Translations under genes and position numbers: made by a program
Origin: Bradyrhizobium sp. LHD-71
GTDB taxonomy: Bacteria; Pseudomonadota; Alphaproteobacteria; Rhizobiales; Xanthobacteraceae
Assembly (NCBI RefSeq): GCF_031157255.1
Contig: NZ_JAVIFX010000003.1
Span: 346,363-410,362, forward strand
Direction of reading: 5' to 3'
Length of the DNA stretch: 64,000 bases
In this document: in pieces, positions 9,627-17,659 of the stretch
Layout: the number at the start of each line of letters is the position of its first letter
How positions within the stretch are numbered: position 1 is the first letter of the stretch
Notes under the pieces: model-generated
The model's database searches: none
The model's input: only the letters and a program-made list of their open reading frames with translations
What the model was told of the DNA's origin: nothing

Positions 9627-9667
9627 CGCAATATTAATATTGCGTCGCACAAGAATTCGGGTATAAT
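9627..9667 (+). promoter_or_regulatory. Sigma-70-like promoter overlapped by an 18-bp palindrome, upstream of the second phasin
   Basis: CGCAATATTAATATTGCG at 9627-9644 is a perfect 18-bp palindrome. Its right half overlaps a -35-like TTGCGT (9640-9645). A perfect -10 hexamer TATAAT follows 16 bp later at 9662-9667. The second phasin starts 100 bp further on. A dyad over a -35 is a typical repressor layout. PhaR, the PHB-responsive phasin repressor, is an obvious candidate, but I cannot match a PhaR consensus with certainty. Confidence 0.6.
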
Positions 9668-9767
9668 TCAAGCGGAATTGAAGTAACTCTGGGCCGTCGC
9701 CGCCGTCGGCTTGGTTGAACGTCTTACGCAGTCCCCGTTCCACTCCAGATGTGAAAAGTGATCCGCT

Positions 9768-10199
9768 ATGGCCCAGTCGCAAGACCCGTTTTCCACTGTC
9801 GTCCCGTTCGAAGTGCCCGGCTCCATCCGCGAATTCGCTGAGAAAGGCGTCTCGCAGGCCCGCGAGACCTATGAAAAATTCAAGGACGTCGCCCAGTCGA
9901 GCAACGAAACCATCGAAGCCGTTTATGCATCCGCAGCCAAGGGCGCTTCGGACTATTCCAGCAAGTTGATCGATATCGCGCGTGCGAATACCAACGCCGC
10001 CTTCGACCTTACCGAAAAGCTCGTTGCGGTGAAATCGCCGTCCGACGTGTTCTCGATCTGGACGGATTACGCGCGCAGCCAGTACGAGGCGATGACGTCG
10101 CAGGCCAGGGAGTTGACCGAACTCAGCCAGCGGGTTGCGAACGAGACCGTGGAGCCGATCAAGACGGCGTCCTCGAAGGTGTTCAACAAGGTCGCCTGA
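9768..10199 (+). CDS. Phasin family protein
   Basis: This 143-residue helical protein carries the phasin_2 sequence SIREFAEKGVSQARETYEKFKDVAQSSNETIEAVY (described here by its position, residues 16-50) and a second amphipathic half ending KTASSKVFNKVA. It is a granule-associated structural protein for PHA storage. It has its own promoter with an overlapping palindrome and its own terminator (10231-10254), so it is a single-gene unit distinct from the phasin at 9132. Confidence 0.9.
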   Translation: MAQSQDPFSTVVPFEVPGSIREFAEKGVSQARETYEKFKDVAQSSNETIEAVYASAAKGASDYSSKLIDIARANTNAAFDLTEKLVAVKSPSDVFSIWTDYARSQYEAMTSQARELTELSQRVANETVEPIKTASSKVFNKVA

Positions 10200-10230
10200 T
10201 CCGCCGCACCGGCCCAGAAATTCTCGACCA

Positions 10231-10254
10231 GGCCCGGCTGTCGCCGGGCCTTTT
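10231..10254 (+). terminator. Rho-independent terminator after the second phasin
   Basis: ggcccggc (10231-10238) pairs perfectly with gccgggcc (10243-10250) over a tgtc loop and is followed by TTTT. It sits 32 bp after the phasin stop. Confidence 0.85.
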
Positions 10255-10355
10255 GGTGTCGGGCTCCGAACAAACAGCCTCGATTTGGCGTCTTGCCAAA
10301 GCGGGGCGTTGCTCATAGTTTCCGGCCGCTTGCAGCCTTTGATCGGCTCAATTGT

Positions 10356-10432
10356 GCAGTTGTAGCTCAGTTGGTTAGAGCGCCTGTCTGTGGAACAGGA
10401 GGTCGGTGGTTCGAGCCCACCCAACTGTACCA
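10356..10432 (+). tRNA. tRNA-His (GTG anticodon)
   Basis: A full cloverleaf is visible. The acceptor is gcagttg/caactgt, the anticodon stem cctgt/acagg encloses loop CTGTGGA with anticodon GTG, and the T-arm is ggtgg-TTCGAGC-ccacc. CCA is encoded at 10430-10432. The first acceptor pair is G1-U72 and the discriminator is A73. The base before G1 is T, so there is no encoded G-1. This is the divergent tRNA-His of many alphaproteobacteria, not the usual G-1:C73 form. Confidence 0.97.
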
Positions 10433-10585
10433 CTCCTTTCCTCTTCGTCTGCCCTTCGTCCGCGGTTGCGCGCGCCTGACGCCAAAGTGATTGCCGCGGG
10501 TTGAAATTCTCGTCGAATCCGCCGACTAAGCGATGGGACGGTTCGTATCTGCCTCGGTTGGATCGAGGCTGAAAAGGAATGAATC

Positions 10586-10906
10586 ATGCGCAAGTCGATC
10601 GTCACCCTGAGCCTGCTCGGAGCCGTCCTGGGCCTCGCAAGTGTCTCCGCTGAAGCCGCGCCCCGTGGCCCCGCCAGATTCTATGACCAGCATGGCGGCT
10701 TCCGGGGCTATGCTTGGTGCCTGCAGCAGGGCCTGGAAATCTTCGACTGCAACTATTTCAACAAAGCCCAGTGCGACATGTCGGCGTCGACCCGGCGTGT
10801 GTGGTGCGTGCAGAATCCGTTCGCGGTGGTGCAGGGTTTCCAGGGCGGCTACGGCCAGACCATAGCGCCAATCGCAAGGAAGAAGGTGCGGCGTCAGGTT
10901 TACTGA
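10586..10906 (+). CDS. DUF3551 family small secreted protein
   Basis: The protein has 106 residues with a signal peptide (KSIVTLSLLGAVLGLASVSAEA, cleaved near residue 25). The mature part has four cysteines in the DUF3551 layout: WCLQQ, FDCNYF, AQCDM and WCVQNPF. Such proteins are numerous in Bradyrhizobium-type genomes and have no known function. The cysteine spacing suggests a small disulfide-bonded periplasmic or secreted protein. An aaaagg ribosome binding site lies about 7 bp before the start. It is a single gene between tRNA-His and csoR. Confidence 0.75.
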   Translation: MRKSIVTLSLLGAVLGLASVSAEAAPRGPARFYDQHGGFRGYAWCLQQGLEIFDCNYFNKAQCDMSASTRRVWCVQNPFAVVQGFQGGYGQTIAPIARKKVRRQVY

Positions 10907-10996
10907 CGGACTGCCCGGTCCGTCGCTTCGCCGTCCCGTCTGCTGCCAGCCAGCTTGAATGGCCGTCCGGCTGCATGTTGCGGCCGGACGCGCGCT

Positions 10997-11272
10997 TTAC
11001 CGATCCGCACGGCTGACGACCGCCATCAGCTCGGCGATCTTCCTGCGCTGCTCTTCAGCGTCACCTGATGCGATCGCGTGGTCCACGCAGTGCGCGACGT
11101 GATCCCGCAGGATTTCCTCCTCGACGCGGCGAAGCGCCGTTCGCGCGGCCGCAATCTGCGTGACAATGTCGATGCAATAGCGATCCTCATCGACCATGCG
11201 CGTCAGTCCGCGCACCTGGCCTTCGATCCGCTTCAGCCGTTTCAGGCATGACGCCTTGATGTCTTTGCGCAT
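10997..11272 (-). CDS. csoR: CsoR-type copper-sensing repressor
   Basis: This 91-residue all-helical repressor belongs to the CsoR/RcnR/FrmR family. The Cu(I) ligand set Cys-His-Cys is present as C33, H58 and C62, with the same 25- and 4-residue spacing as known CsoR. The signature [17 protein letters not shown] lies at residues 11-27. I start at ATG 11272; a longer frame runs upstream but would cross the operator and the divergent copA start. Apo-CsoR binds DNA and Cu(I) releases it. Its target is presumably the dyad at 11282-11298. Confidence 0.9.
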   Translation of the reverse strand: MRKDIKASCLKRLKRIEGQVRGLTRMVDEDRYCIDIVTQIAAARTALRRVEEEILRDHVAHCVDHAIASGDAEEQRRKIAELMAVVSRADR

Positions 11273-11281
11273 GCCGCCTAT

Positions 11282-11298
11282 ATACCCCCACAGGGTAT
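11282..11298. promoter_or_regulatory. CsoR operator candidate between csoR and copA
   Basis: ATACCC (11282-11287) and GGGTAT (11293-11298) form a perfect 6-bp inverted repeat around a 5-bp C-rich spacer. AT ends flanking a G/C tract are the form of CsoR/RcnR-family operators. It lies 10 bp from the csoR start and 25 bp before the likely copA start, so one repressor could control both directions. Confidence 0.7.
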
Positions 11299-11322
11299 CA
11301 TATGCAAGTGCGAGAGACAGGG

Positions 11323-13698
11323 ATGAAGGATCAAACGACACCAGGTCACTGTGCGCACTCTGCGCATGATCATCCCCACTGCGGACATTCGGCGCCTCCG
11401 AAGGCGATCGATCCCGTCTGCGGTATGACTGTCGATCCGGTGAGTGCGAAGCACCGCTTCGCCTATCGCGGCGAGGACCATGTCTTCTGCAGCGCCGGCT
11501 GCCGGACGAAGTTCGAGGCAGATCCCGAGAGGTATCTCGCGCGGAATAAGGCAGGGAGCGCGCCGAAGACACATCCGTCCCCGGAGCAAGCGGACGCCAT
11601 CTATACCTGTCCGATGCATCCCGAGGTGCGGCAGGTCGGCCCCGGCAATTGTCCGATTTGCGGCATGGCGCTCGAGCCTGAGACCGTCACCCTCGACGAC
11701 AGGCCGGATCCCGAACTCATCGATATGACGCGGCGCTTCTGGGTTTCGCTGGTGCTGACGCTGCCGCTGTTCGTACTGGAAATGGGACAGCATCTCAGCG
11801 GGAGCCACTGGCTCGACCCGCAACTGTCCAATCTGATCCAGCTGGCGCTCGCGACTCCGGTCGTCATTTGGGCTGGCTGGCCGTTCTTCGTGCGTGGTTG
11901 GCAATCCCTTGTTTCGCGCAATCTCAACATGTTCACGCTGATCGCGCTCGGCACCGGCGTCGCCTGGGTTTACAGCGTGGTTGCGGTCGCTGCTCCGCAG
12001 TTGTTTCCGCCCGCTTTCCGCGACGCGCACGGCGCAGTCGCGGTTTACTTCGAGGCGGCGGCCGTGATCACCACCCTGGTACTGCTCGGCCAGGTGCTCG
12101 AGTTGCGCGCGCGGGCGAAGACGTCGGGCGCGATCAAGGCGCTGCTCGGCCTTGCGCCGGTGATCGCGCGACGCGTGACCGATCACGGCGATGAGGATAT
12201 CCCGCTCAAGAGCGTCAACGTCGGCGATCGTCTGCGCGTGCGCCCCGGCGAGAAGGTCGCGGTCGACGGCGTCATCACTGAAGGCCGTTCGTCGATCGAC
12301 GAGTCGCTGGTCACTGGCGAATCCATGCCGCTGACCAAGGCGGCGGGCGACAAGGTGATCGGCGGCACCCTCAATCTCAGTGGCGGTTTCGTCATGCGCG
12401 CCGAGAAAGTGGGCTCGGATACCTTATTGGCGCGCATCGTCGGTATGGTCGCCCGCGCGCAACGGTCGCGCGCACCGATCCAGCGCCTGGCCGACCAGGT
12501 CGCTGGCTGGTTCGTGCCGGCGGTGATCGCCGTCGCCCTTGCTGCGTTCGCCGCGTGGGCGATTTTCGGGCCGGAGCCTCGCTTCACCTACGCGCTCGTT
12601 GCCGCCGTCACCGTTCTGATCATTGCTTGCCCCTGCGCGCTTGGTCTGGCGACGCCAATGTCGATCATGGTCGGAGTCGGGCGTGGTGCGCGCCTCGGAA
12701 TCTTGATTCGCGATGCCGACGCGCTGCAGCGTCTCGAGACGGTCGATACGCTCGTTATCGACAAGACCGGCACCCTGACCGAAGGCAAGCCGAAAGTTGT
12801 CGCGATCGATGCGATCGGTGAGTTTGACGAGGCGCGCTTGCTCGCGTGGGCCGCAAGCGTCGAGCGCGCGAGCGAGCATCCGCTGGCGGCGGCGATTGTC
12901 GCGGCAGCCAAGGAGCGAGGTCTTGTGCTGACCGACGTTCGCGACTTTGATTCGCCCACGGGCAGGGGAGCGCGTGGTTTCGTCGACGGCCATGACGTGA
13001 TCGTCGGCAATGCGTCGTATCTCGGCGAGAATGGTGTTGAGGTGGACAGCCTGCGCGATGCGACCCAGACGCAGCGCGCGACCGGCGCGACCGTCGTCTT
13101 CGTTGCTGTCGATCGGCAACTGGTCGGGCTGATCGCGATTGCTGATCCCATCAAACCGACCACGGCGGACGCGCTGAAGGCCCTGTCCGCGGACGGTATC
13201 CGTCTCGTCATGCTGACAGGCGACAATGCGGTGACGGCGCAGGCGGTGGCGCGACGGCTCGGTATCGACGAAGTTGAGGCCGACGCTTTACCGGAACAGA
13301 AGAGCCTGATCGTCGAACGATTGCGTGCGTCCGGCCGCAAGGTCGCGATGGCAGGGGACGGCGTCAACGACGCGCCGGCGCTGGCGGCGGCCGATGTGGG
13401 CATCGCCATGGGCGGCGGCACTGACGCTGCGATCGAAAGTGCCGGTGTGACACTTTTGCGCGGGGACCTGAGAGCGATCGTCGCGGCGCGCAATCTGTCG
13501 CGCGCGACCATGCGCAACATCCGCCAGAACCTTGCTTTCGCCTTCGCCTACAACGCGGCCGGAGTTCCGGTTGCCGCTGGCGTTCTCTATCCGCTGCTTG
13601 GCATTCTGCTGTCGCCAATGATTGGTGCAGCGGCGATGGCGCTGTCGTCCGTCAGCGTAATCGCGAATGCGTTGCGGCTGGCGCGCGTACGACTTTAG
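11323..13698 (+). CDS. copA: Copper-translocating P1B-type ATPase with N-terminal YHS domain
   Basis: This inner-membrane Cu(I) exporter has 791 residues. In order it shows a His-rich N-terminus ([14 protein letters not shown]), a YHS domain (IDPVCGM...CSAGCRTKF, about residues 28-72), a heavy-metal-binding YTCPMHPEV...[10 protein letters not shown] segment (about 93-122), eight membrane helices, actuator TGES, the CPC metal site in [13 protein letters not shown], phosphorylation site DKTGTLT, the HP motif SEHPL and [10 protein letters not shown] and MxLSS motifs in the last helices mark the Cu(I) subclass. ATG 11302 is possible, but it would lie 3 bp from the operator. It is divergent from csoR and ends at a strong terminator. 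Confidence 0.92.
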   Translation: MKDQTTPGHCAHSAHDHPHCGHSAPPKAIDPVCGMTVDPVSAKHRFAYRGEDHVFCSAGCRTKFEADPERYLARNKAGSAPKTHPSPEQADAIYTCPMHPEVRQVGPGNCPICGMALEPETVTLDDRPDPELIDMTRRFWVSLVLTLPLFVLEMGQHLSGSHWLDPQLSNLIQLALATPVVIWAGWPFFVRGWQSLVSRNLNMFTLIALGTGVAWVYSVVAVAAPQLFPPAFRDAHGAVAVYFEAAAVITTLVLLGQVLELRARAKTSGAIKALLGLAPVIARRVTDHGDEDIPLKSVNVGDRLRVRPGEKVAVDGVITEGRSSIDESLVTGESMPLTKAAGDKVIGGTLNLSGGFVMRAEKVGSDTLLARIVGMVARAQRSRAPIQRLADQVAGWFVPAVIAVALAAFAAWAIFGPEPRFTYALVAAVTVLIIACPCALGLATPMSIMVGVGRGARLGILIRDADALQRLETVDTLVIDKTGTLTEGKPKVVAIDAIGEFDEARLLAWAASVERASEHPLAAAIVAAAKERGLVLTDVRDFDSPTGRGARGFVDGHDVIVGNASYLGENGVEVDSLRDATQTQRATGATVVFVAVDRQLVGLIAIADPIKPTTADALKALSADGIRLVMLTGDNAVTAQAVARRLGIDEVEADALPEQKSLIVERLRASGRKVAMAGDGVNDAPALAAADVGIAMGGGTDAAIESAGVTLLRGDLRAIVAARNLSRATMRNIRQNLAFAFAYNAAGVPVAAGVLYPLLGILLSPMIGAAAMALSSVSVIANALRLARVRL

Positions 13699-13727
13699 GA
13701 TCGGGCCGGATATTGGAACAATTAAAA

Positions 13728-13753
13728 AAAAGCCGGGCAAAGGCCCGGCTTTT
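13728..13753 (+). terminator. Bidirectional terminator after copA
   Basis: aaaagccgggc and gcccggctttt form a perfect 11-bp stem with an aaag loop. An A-tract on the left and a T-tract on the right mean it could stop transcription from either side. Confidence 0.9.
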
Positions 13754-13809
13754 GCAGTTGTGGCCACGAGAGGCCGACACAATCACCTTCCAAGAGGGAT
13801 AACTGAATT

Positions 13810-13866
13810 GTTGAAGCTGCAGGAGGAGGGGGACAATGCGCAGCTTCAACCGCTCAGCTTCTGAGC
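13810..13866. other. Structured intergenic segment with two inverted repeats
   Basis: GTTGAAGCTGC (13810-13820) and GCAGCTTCAAC (13840-13850) form a perfect 11-bp inverted repeat with a 19-bp purine-rich loop. GCTCAG-ctt-CTGAGC follows at 13852-13866. No T-tract follows on either strand. It lies between the ends of two convergent genes, so it may be 3' structure of the lsrB-like transcript. Confidence 0.4.
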
Positions 13867-13937
13867 ACTATGGCTGAAGCGAGCCATGTGCAGCAAGCAG
13901 GGCCGCCGCATGTCAGAGGCCCGTAAAATGCAAGCTA

Positions 13938-14867
13938 TTACTCTTTAGGGGGCCAGCGTTGCGCCTTGCTCACGATGAAGTCGCGGAAGACCTGAACGCG
14001 CGCGACTGATTTCAACTCTTCCGGATAGACGAAATAGGTATCGATCTGGATCGAGTCCTTTTCCTCGAACAGTTGAACCAGCCCGTGGCGCTCTTCAACG
14101 AGGTAGTCCGGTAGCGCGGCGACACCGAGGCCTTGCTGGCACGCACGTGCAAGTCCCAGCATGTGATTGACCTTGAAGTAAGCTTCGCGAGGCCCCTTGC
14201 CGTTGCGGCCGGCCTCGATCAGCCAATAGCGATTCTGCATGTGCGCGGGTGCGTGAAGGTCGCTCAGCACGATCAGCCGATGATTGTCGAGATCCTCAAG
14301 CGTGCGCGGCGTTCCCATCCGCTTGATGTATTCCGGCGAGCAATAGGCGTGATAACCGATCGAGAACAGTTTGCGCTGGATCAGATCCGGTTGCGTCGGC
14401 TTGCGCACGCGGATCGCCACGTCGGCCTCGCGCATCGACAGATCCAGTTCCTGGTCCGTCACCATCAGCTGGATGCGAATGTCCGGATAAAGCTGAGTGA
14501 ATTCACCGAGCCGCGGGATCAGCCAGTGAATGCCGACGCCAGGAGTTGTCGTTACCTTCAGTTCTCCGCTTGGCCGTTCACGGCTGTCGGTCAGCTTCGC
14601 GCGCGCAGCTTGCAGCTGCATAAAGACATCGTGGGCGGTGCGGAACAGCAGGTCACCCTGTTCGGTGAGGATCAGTCCACGCGCGTGCCGATGAAACAGC
14701 GAAACCGAGAGTTCCTGCTCGAGCGCACTGACCTGACGCGACACCGCCGATTGCGACAGGCCGAGCTGCTCGCCGGCATGCGTAAAGCTGCCGGCCTCCG
14801 CGGCTGCGTGAAAGACTTTTAGCTTGTCCCAATCCATATCCGAAAATCCGTTTCGTGCCCTGATCAT
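13938..14867 (-). CDS. LysR-family regulator, LsrB/VtlR-like
   Basis: This is a 309-residue LysR-type transcription factor. An N-terminal winged helix-turn-helix (MDWDKLKVFHAAAEAGSFTHAG...LSQSAVSRQVSALE, residues 11-50) precedes a periplasmic-binding-like effector domain (about 100-300). It starts 2 bp after the trxB stop and is co-transcribed with it. The same trxB-regulator pair is known in Sinorhizobium as trxB-lsrB, where LsrB is a cysteine-based redox regulator of oxidative-stress and LPS genes. Cysteines at 176 and 243 here are candidates for such sensing. Met11 (14837) is an alternative start. Confidence 0.85.
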   Translation of the reverse strand: MIRARNGFSDMDWDKLKVFHAAAEAGSFTHAGEQLGLSQSAVSRQVSALEQELSVSLFHRHARGLILTEQGDLLFRTAHDVFMQLQAARAKLTDSRERPSGELKVTTTPGVGIHWLIPRLGEFTQLYPDIRIQLMVTDQELDLSMREADVAIRVRKPTQPDLIQRKLFSIGYHAYCSPEYIKRMGTPRTLEDLDNHRLIVLSDLHAPAHMQNRYWLIEAGRNGKGPREAYFKVNHMLGLARACQQGLGVAALPDYLVEERHGLVQLFEEKDSIQIDTYFVYPEELKSVARVQVFRDFIVSKAQRWPPKE

Positions 14868-14869
14868 GA

Positions 14870-15835
14870 TCACTCCGCCGCCGCCCGTTCCGTGGCATGG
14901 AGTGCGAGAAACCGCTCTGCCTCCAGCGCCGCCATGCAACCCAATCCCGCAGCCGTCACCGCTTGGCGATAGGTCTCGTCGGCCACGTCGCCGGCTGCGA
15001 ACAATCCTGCGACCGATGTCGCCGTCGAGTGCGGAGCGATCTCGACATACCCGGACGACTTCATCTTGACCTGGCCGACCACCAGTTCGGTCGACGGCGC
15101 GTGACCGATCGCAATGAACACGCCATCGGATGGAAGCGTAGTGATCGCGCCGGTTTTGACATTGCGGACGCGGACGTTGGTTACTTTGCGCGGATTCTCG
15201 TCGCCACGGATCTCTTCGATCGCGCTGTTCCAGATCACGTTGATCTTCGGATTCTTGAACAACCGATCCTGCAGGATGCGCTCGGCGCGGAAGCTCTCGC
15301 GGCGGTGGATCAGCGTGACCTTGGTGGCGAAGTTCGTCAGGAACAAAGCCTCTTCGACCGCCGTGTTGCCGCCGCCGACCACCACGACCTGCTTGCCGCG
15401 ATAGAAGAAGCCGTCGCAGGTTGCACAGGCGGAGACGCCGAAGCCTTTGAATGCTTCTTCGGAAGGAAGGCCGAGCCAGCGCGCCTGCGCGCCGGTTGCG
15501 AGGATCACGGTGTCGGCGAGATAGACGTCGCCGCTGTCGCAGGTCAGGCGGAAGGGACGGCTGCCGAGTTCGAGTTTCGTCACCAGATCGGTGACGATCT
15601 TGGTGCCGACATGAGCCGCCTGCTTCTCCATCTGCTCCATCAGCCACGGCCCCTGGATCACATCGGCGAATCCTGGGTAGTTCTCCACATCCGTGGTGAT
15701 GGTGAGCTGGCCGCCAGGCTGAATACCCTGGATCAGTACGGGCTCGAGCATCGCGCGTGCTGCATAGATCGCCGCCGTATATCCGGCGGGCCCGGATCCG
15801 ATGATAACGACCTTGGCATGAATTGATTGGGCCAT
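14870..15835 (-). CDS. trxB: Thioredoxin-disulfide reductase
   Basis: The protein is a 321-residue cytoplasmic flavoenzyme that reduces thioredoxin with NADPH. It shows FAD-binding GSGPAGYTAAIYAARA (residues 13-28), the redox-active CATC near 137-140, NADPH-binding GGGNTAVEEALFL and the C-terminal FAD motif GLFAAGDVAD. Length and order of motifs are standard. It heads an operon with the LysR-type gene at 13938. The divergent Lrp-type gene starts about 290 bp away. Confidence 0.96.
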   Translation of the reverse strand: MAQSIHAKVVIIGSGPAGYTAAIYAARAMLEPVLIQGIQPGGQLTITTDVENYPGFADVIQGPWLMEQMEKQAAHVGTKIVTDLVTKLELGSRPFRLTCDSGDVYLADTVILATGAQARWLGLPSEEAFKGFGVSACATCDGFFYRGKQVVVVGGGNTAVEEALFLTNFATKVTLIHRRESFRAERILQDRLFKNPKINVIWNSAIEEIRGDENPRKVTNVRVRNVKTGAITTLPSDGVFIAIGHAPSTELVVGQVKMKSSGYVEIAPHSTATSVAGLFAAGDVADETYRQAVTAAGLGCMAALEAERFLALHATERAAAE

Positions 15836-16060
15836 TTCCGGACAATTCCCTGAGCTGGCCTCGATGCGAATTGCGCGGGTTATGCGGCCCGTACAGGCCC
15901 AGCCGCTTACGGCGCATGGAGGGGTATCTGAATTATTCTAAGTGATCTGGCGAGCCATGCAAGTTTCGCAACTCACATTCTTGGGAATAGAATTTCGTAT
16001 TTGGTTTCGGTAATAAAATTGCTTCATCCCTGCGATTTTGGGGTATGAGGGGCGGGACTT

Positions 16061-16079
16061 CGTTGCAAATATTGCAACG
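16061..16079. promoter_or_regulatory. 19-bp operator dyad upstream of the Lrp/AsnC gene
   Basis: CGTTGCAA (16061-16068) and TTGCAACG (16072-16079) form a perfect 8-bp inverted repeat around ATA. It lies 43 bp before the Lrp-type start, in the position of a core promoter or operator. Lrp/AsnC proteins typically autoregulate through such sites. Assignment to this regulator is by position. Confidence 0.6.
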
Positions 16080-16122
16080 CACCCGCCGGAATCGGCGCGC
16101 AACTAAGCCTAAAGCGACGGCA

Positions 16123-16602
16123 ATGAGCAGGGACCTCGACGACATCGACCTGAAGATCCTGGCGGAAATCCAGGCAGACGGCCGAATCACCAACGTGGAA
16201 CTGGCGCGACGGGTCGGCATCTCGCCGCCACCCTGCCTGCGCCGTGTCCGAGCCTTGGAAGAGGCTGGCTACATCTCCGGGTATCGCGGTCTGCTCGACC
16301 CGCGAAAGCTCGGTTTCGACGTGACCGTGTTTGCGTCAGTTCACCTGTCGAGCCAGGCGGACGCCGACCTGCGGGCATTCGAGGCCTTCGTGCGCGCCGA
16401 ACCGCTGGTGCGCGAATGCTGGATGCTGTCAGGCGATGTGGACTTCATCCTGAAGTGCGTCGCGCCCGACATGAACACCTTCCAGGAGTTCGTCACGCGC
16501 CTCACCGCAGCCCCCCACGTTCGCAACGTGCGGACCTCGCTGGTGCTGCACAATTCCAAGGACGCCGCAGCCGTTCCGATGGAAATGGCCGCCCGTCGCT
16601 AG
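16123..16602 (+). CDS. Lrp/AsnC family transcriptional regulator
   Basis: The protein has 159 residues. An N-terminal AsnC-type helix-turn-helix (LDDIDLKILAEIQADGRITNVELARRVGISPPPCLRRVRALE, about residues 5-46) is followed by the RAM effector domain (FDVTVFASVHLS... to residue 140). This class senses amino acids or related ligands as dimers or octamers. I start at ATG 16123 because an in-frame extension to 16045 is Arg-rich and would cross the dyad at 16061. The effector is unknown. The next gene downstream is a TauE-type permease, which could be a target. Confidence 0.9.
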   Translation: MSRDLDDIDLKILAEIQADGRITNVELARRVGISPPPCLRRVRALEEAGYISGYRGLLDPRKLGFDVTVFASVHLSSQADADLRAFEAFVRAEPLVRECWMLSGDVDFILKCVAPDMNTFQEFVTRLTAAPHVRNVRTSLVLHNSKDAAAVPMEMAARR

Positions 16603-16637
16603 CCATGTGAATTTCGCCAACCTCTGATGGTCGTTCT

Positions 16638-16745
16638 CATAGCCGTTCGAAGAACGGCGTCGCTTCGCTCGCCCATAGCCGTTCGAAGAACGGCGTCGCT
16701 TCGCTCGCCCATAGCTGTTCGAAGAACGGCGTCGCTTCGCTCGCC
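16638..16745. repeat. Three tandem copies of a 36-bp repeat
   Basis: Copies occupy 16638-16673, 16674-16709 and 16710-16745; only copy 3 differs, at one base (catagctg for catagccg). Each unit holds the dyad CCGTTCGAAGAACGG followed by a CGTCGCTTCGCTCGCC tail. The same 36 bp occurs once, inverted and exact, at 59425-59460. The array fills most of the gap between the Lrp-type gene and the permease gene. Confidence 0.95.
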
Positions 16746-16796
16746 TATGGACAACGGGCATGACGTTGGAAATTTCCTGCTCAAGCAATTGAAACT

Positions 16797-17552
16797 ATGA
16801 CCTCCCTCCAACTCGTCCTTCTCGTTCTGGCAGGCTTCGGCGCCGGCATGGTGAATGCAGTCGCCGGCGGCGGCTCGTTCTTCACCTTCGCCGCGCTGGT
16901 ATTCAGCGGGCTGCCGACACTCGACGCGAACGCGACCAGCGCGGCCGCGTTGACGCCGGCGAATTTCGCGAGCGTGGTCGGTTATCGCGCGGAGGTCCGC
17001 AAACACTTTGCCGAGATGCTGCCGTTCATGGTGCTGGGGATGATCGGCGCCGCGGTCGGGGCGTGGCTCTTGATCGCCATCGGCGACGCGGGTTTTCGGC
17101 CGACGGTGCCATGGCTGCTGCTCGCCGCGACGGTGTTGTTTGCCGCGTCGTCACAAATCAATCGTCTGATCGCGCCATTTGCAGCATCGAGTACGAAGGC
17201 AACAAGATGGCTTGCCTTCCTGCTGATCGGCATCGTCACCGTCTATGGCGGGTTCTTCGGCGCCGGCATGGGCATCATGATGCTGGCCGCACTGACAATC
17301 ATTGAAAGCGGCAACTTCCACAAGTCGAACGCGATCAAGAACGTCGTCGCGCTCCTGGTCCAGGTCGTCTCATCTGCGCTTCTGATCGCCGGCGGCCTGG
17401 TTCACTGGCCGCATGCGCTGATCACCACGGCCGCGTCCATCGCCGGGGGGTATCTCGGCGTCAGCGTCGCGCGTCGCGTGCCGGAAAGAATTATCCGCGC
17501 TGTCGTCGTGACCGTCGGTGCAATGCTGACACTGGTGTTCTTTCTGCGCTGA
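16797..17552 (+). CDS. TauE/SafE-family permease
   Basis: This inner-membrane protein of 251 residues has about eight hydrophobic segments. The N-terminal VLAGFGAGMVNAVAGGGSFFTFAALVFSGLP carries the family's GxGxGGG-like loop, and a second half repeats it as FLLIGIVTVYGGFFGAGMGIMMLAAL. Family members export sulfite, sulfoacetate or other small organosulfur anions, but substrate cannot be read from sequence. No clear RBS precedes ATG 16797; the upstream 36-bp repeat array ends only 51 bp before it and may have displaced native regulatory DNA. Confidence 0.85.
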   Translation: MTSLQLVLLVLAGFGAGMVNAVAGGGSFFTFAALVFSGLPTLDANATSAAALTPANFASVVGYRAEVRKHFAEMLPFMVLGMIGAAVGAWLLIAIGDAGFRPTVPWLLLAATVLFAASSQINRLIAPFAASSTKATRWLAFLLIGIVTVYGGFFGAGMGIMMLAALTIIESGNFHKSNAIKNVVALLVQVVSSALLIAGGLVHWPHALITTAASIAGGYLGVSVARRVPERIIRAVVVTVGAMLTLVFFLR

Positions 17553-17571
17553 GCGTCACGGTCGGAGGACC

Positions 17572-17650
17572 GTAGCCCGGATGAGCGCAGCGAAATCCGG
17601 GGCTAACTCCGTGACAGATATCCTGGATGTCGCTGCGCTCATCCGGCTAC
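17572..17650. repeat. Palindromic dispersed repeat (REP-like, gtagcccggatg type)
   Basis: GTAGCCCGGATGAGCGCAGCG (17572-17592; shown without its last base this is the left arm) pairs with its complement at 17631-17650, which has one base missing. The 79-bp element lies between two convergent gene ends. Sequences of this kind are scattered in many proteobacterial genomes. Confidence 0.8.
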
Positions 17651-17659
17651 TGGCTGGGA

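Noticed and set aside
13938..15917. A 659-codon open frame covering both the LysR gene and the opposite frame of trxB
   Set aside because: Its first 350 residues are Arg-rich out-of-frame translation of trxB; only the last 309 are a LysR protein, with its own start at 14867.
16645..16660. CGTTCGAAGAACG as a LexA box
   Set aside because: It is part of a dispersed repeat unit. The alphaproteobacterial LexA site GTTC-N7-GTTC or GAAC-N7-GTTC is not formed.
16638..16745. 36-bp direct repeats as a possible CRISPR array
   Set aside because: The units are directly adjacent, with no spacers, and no cas genes are in the window.
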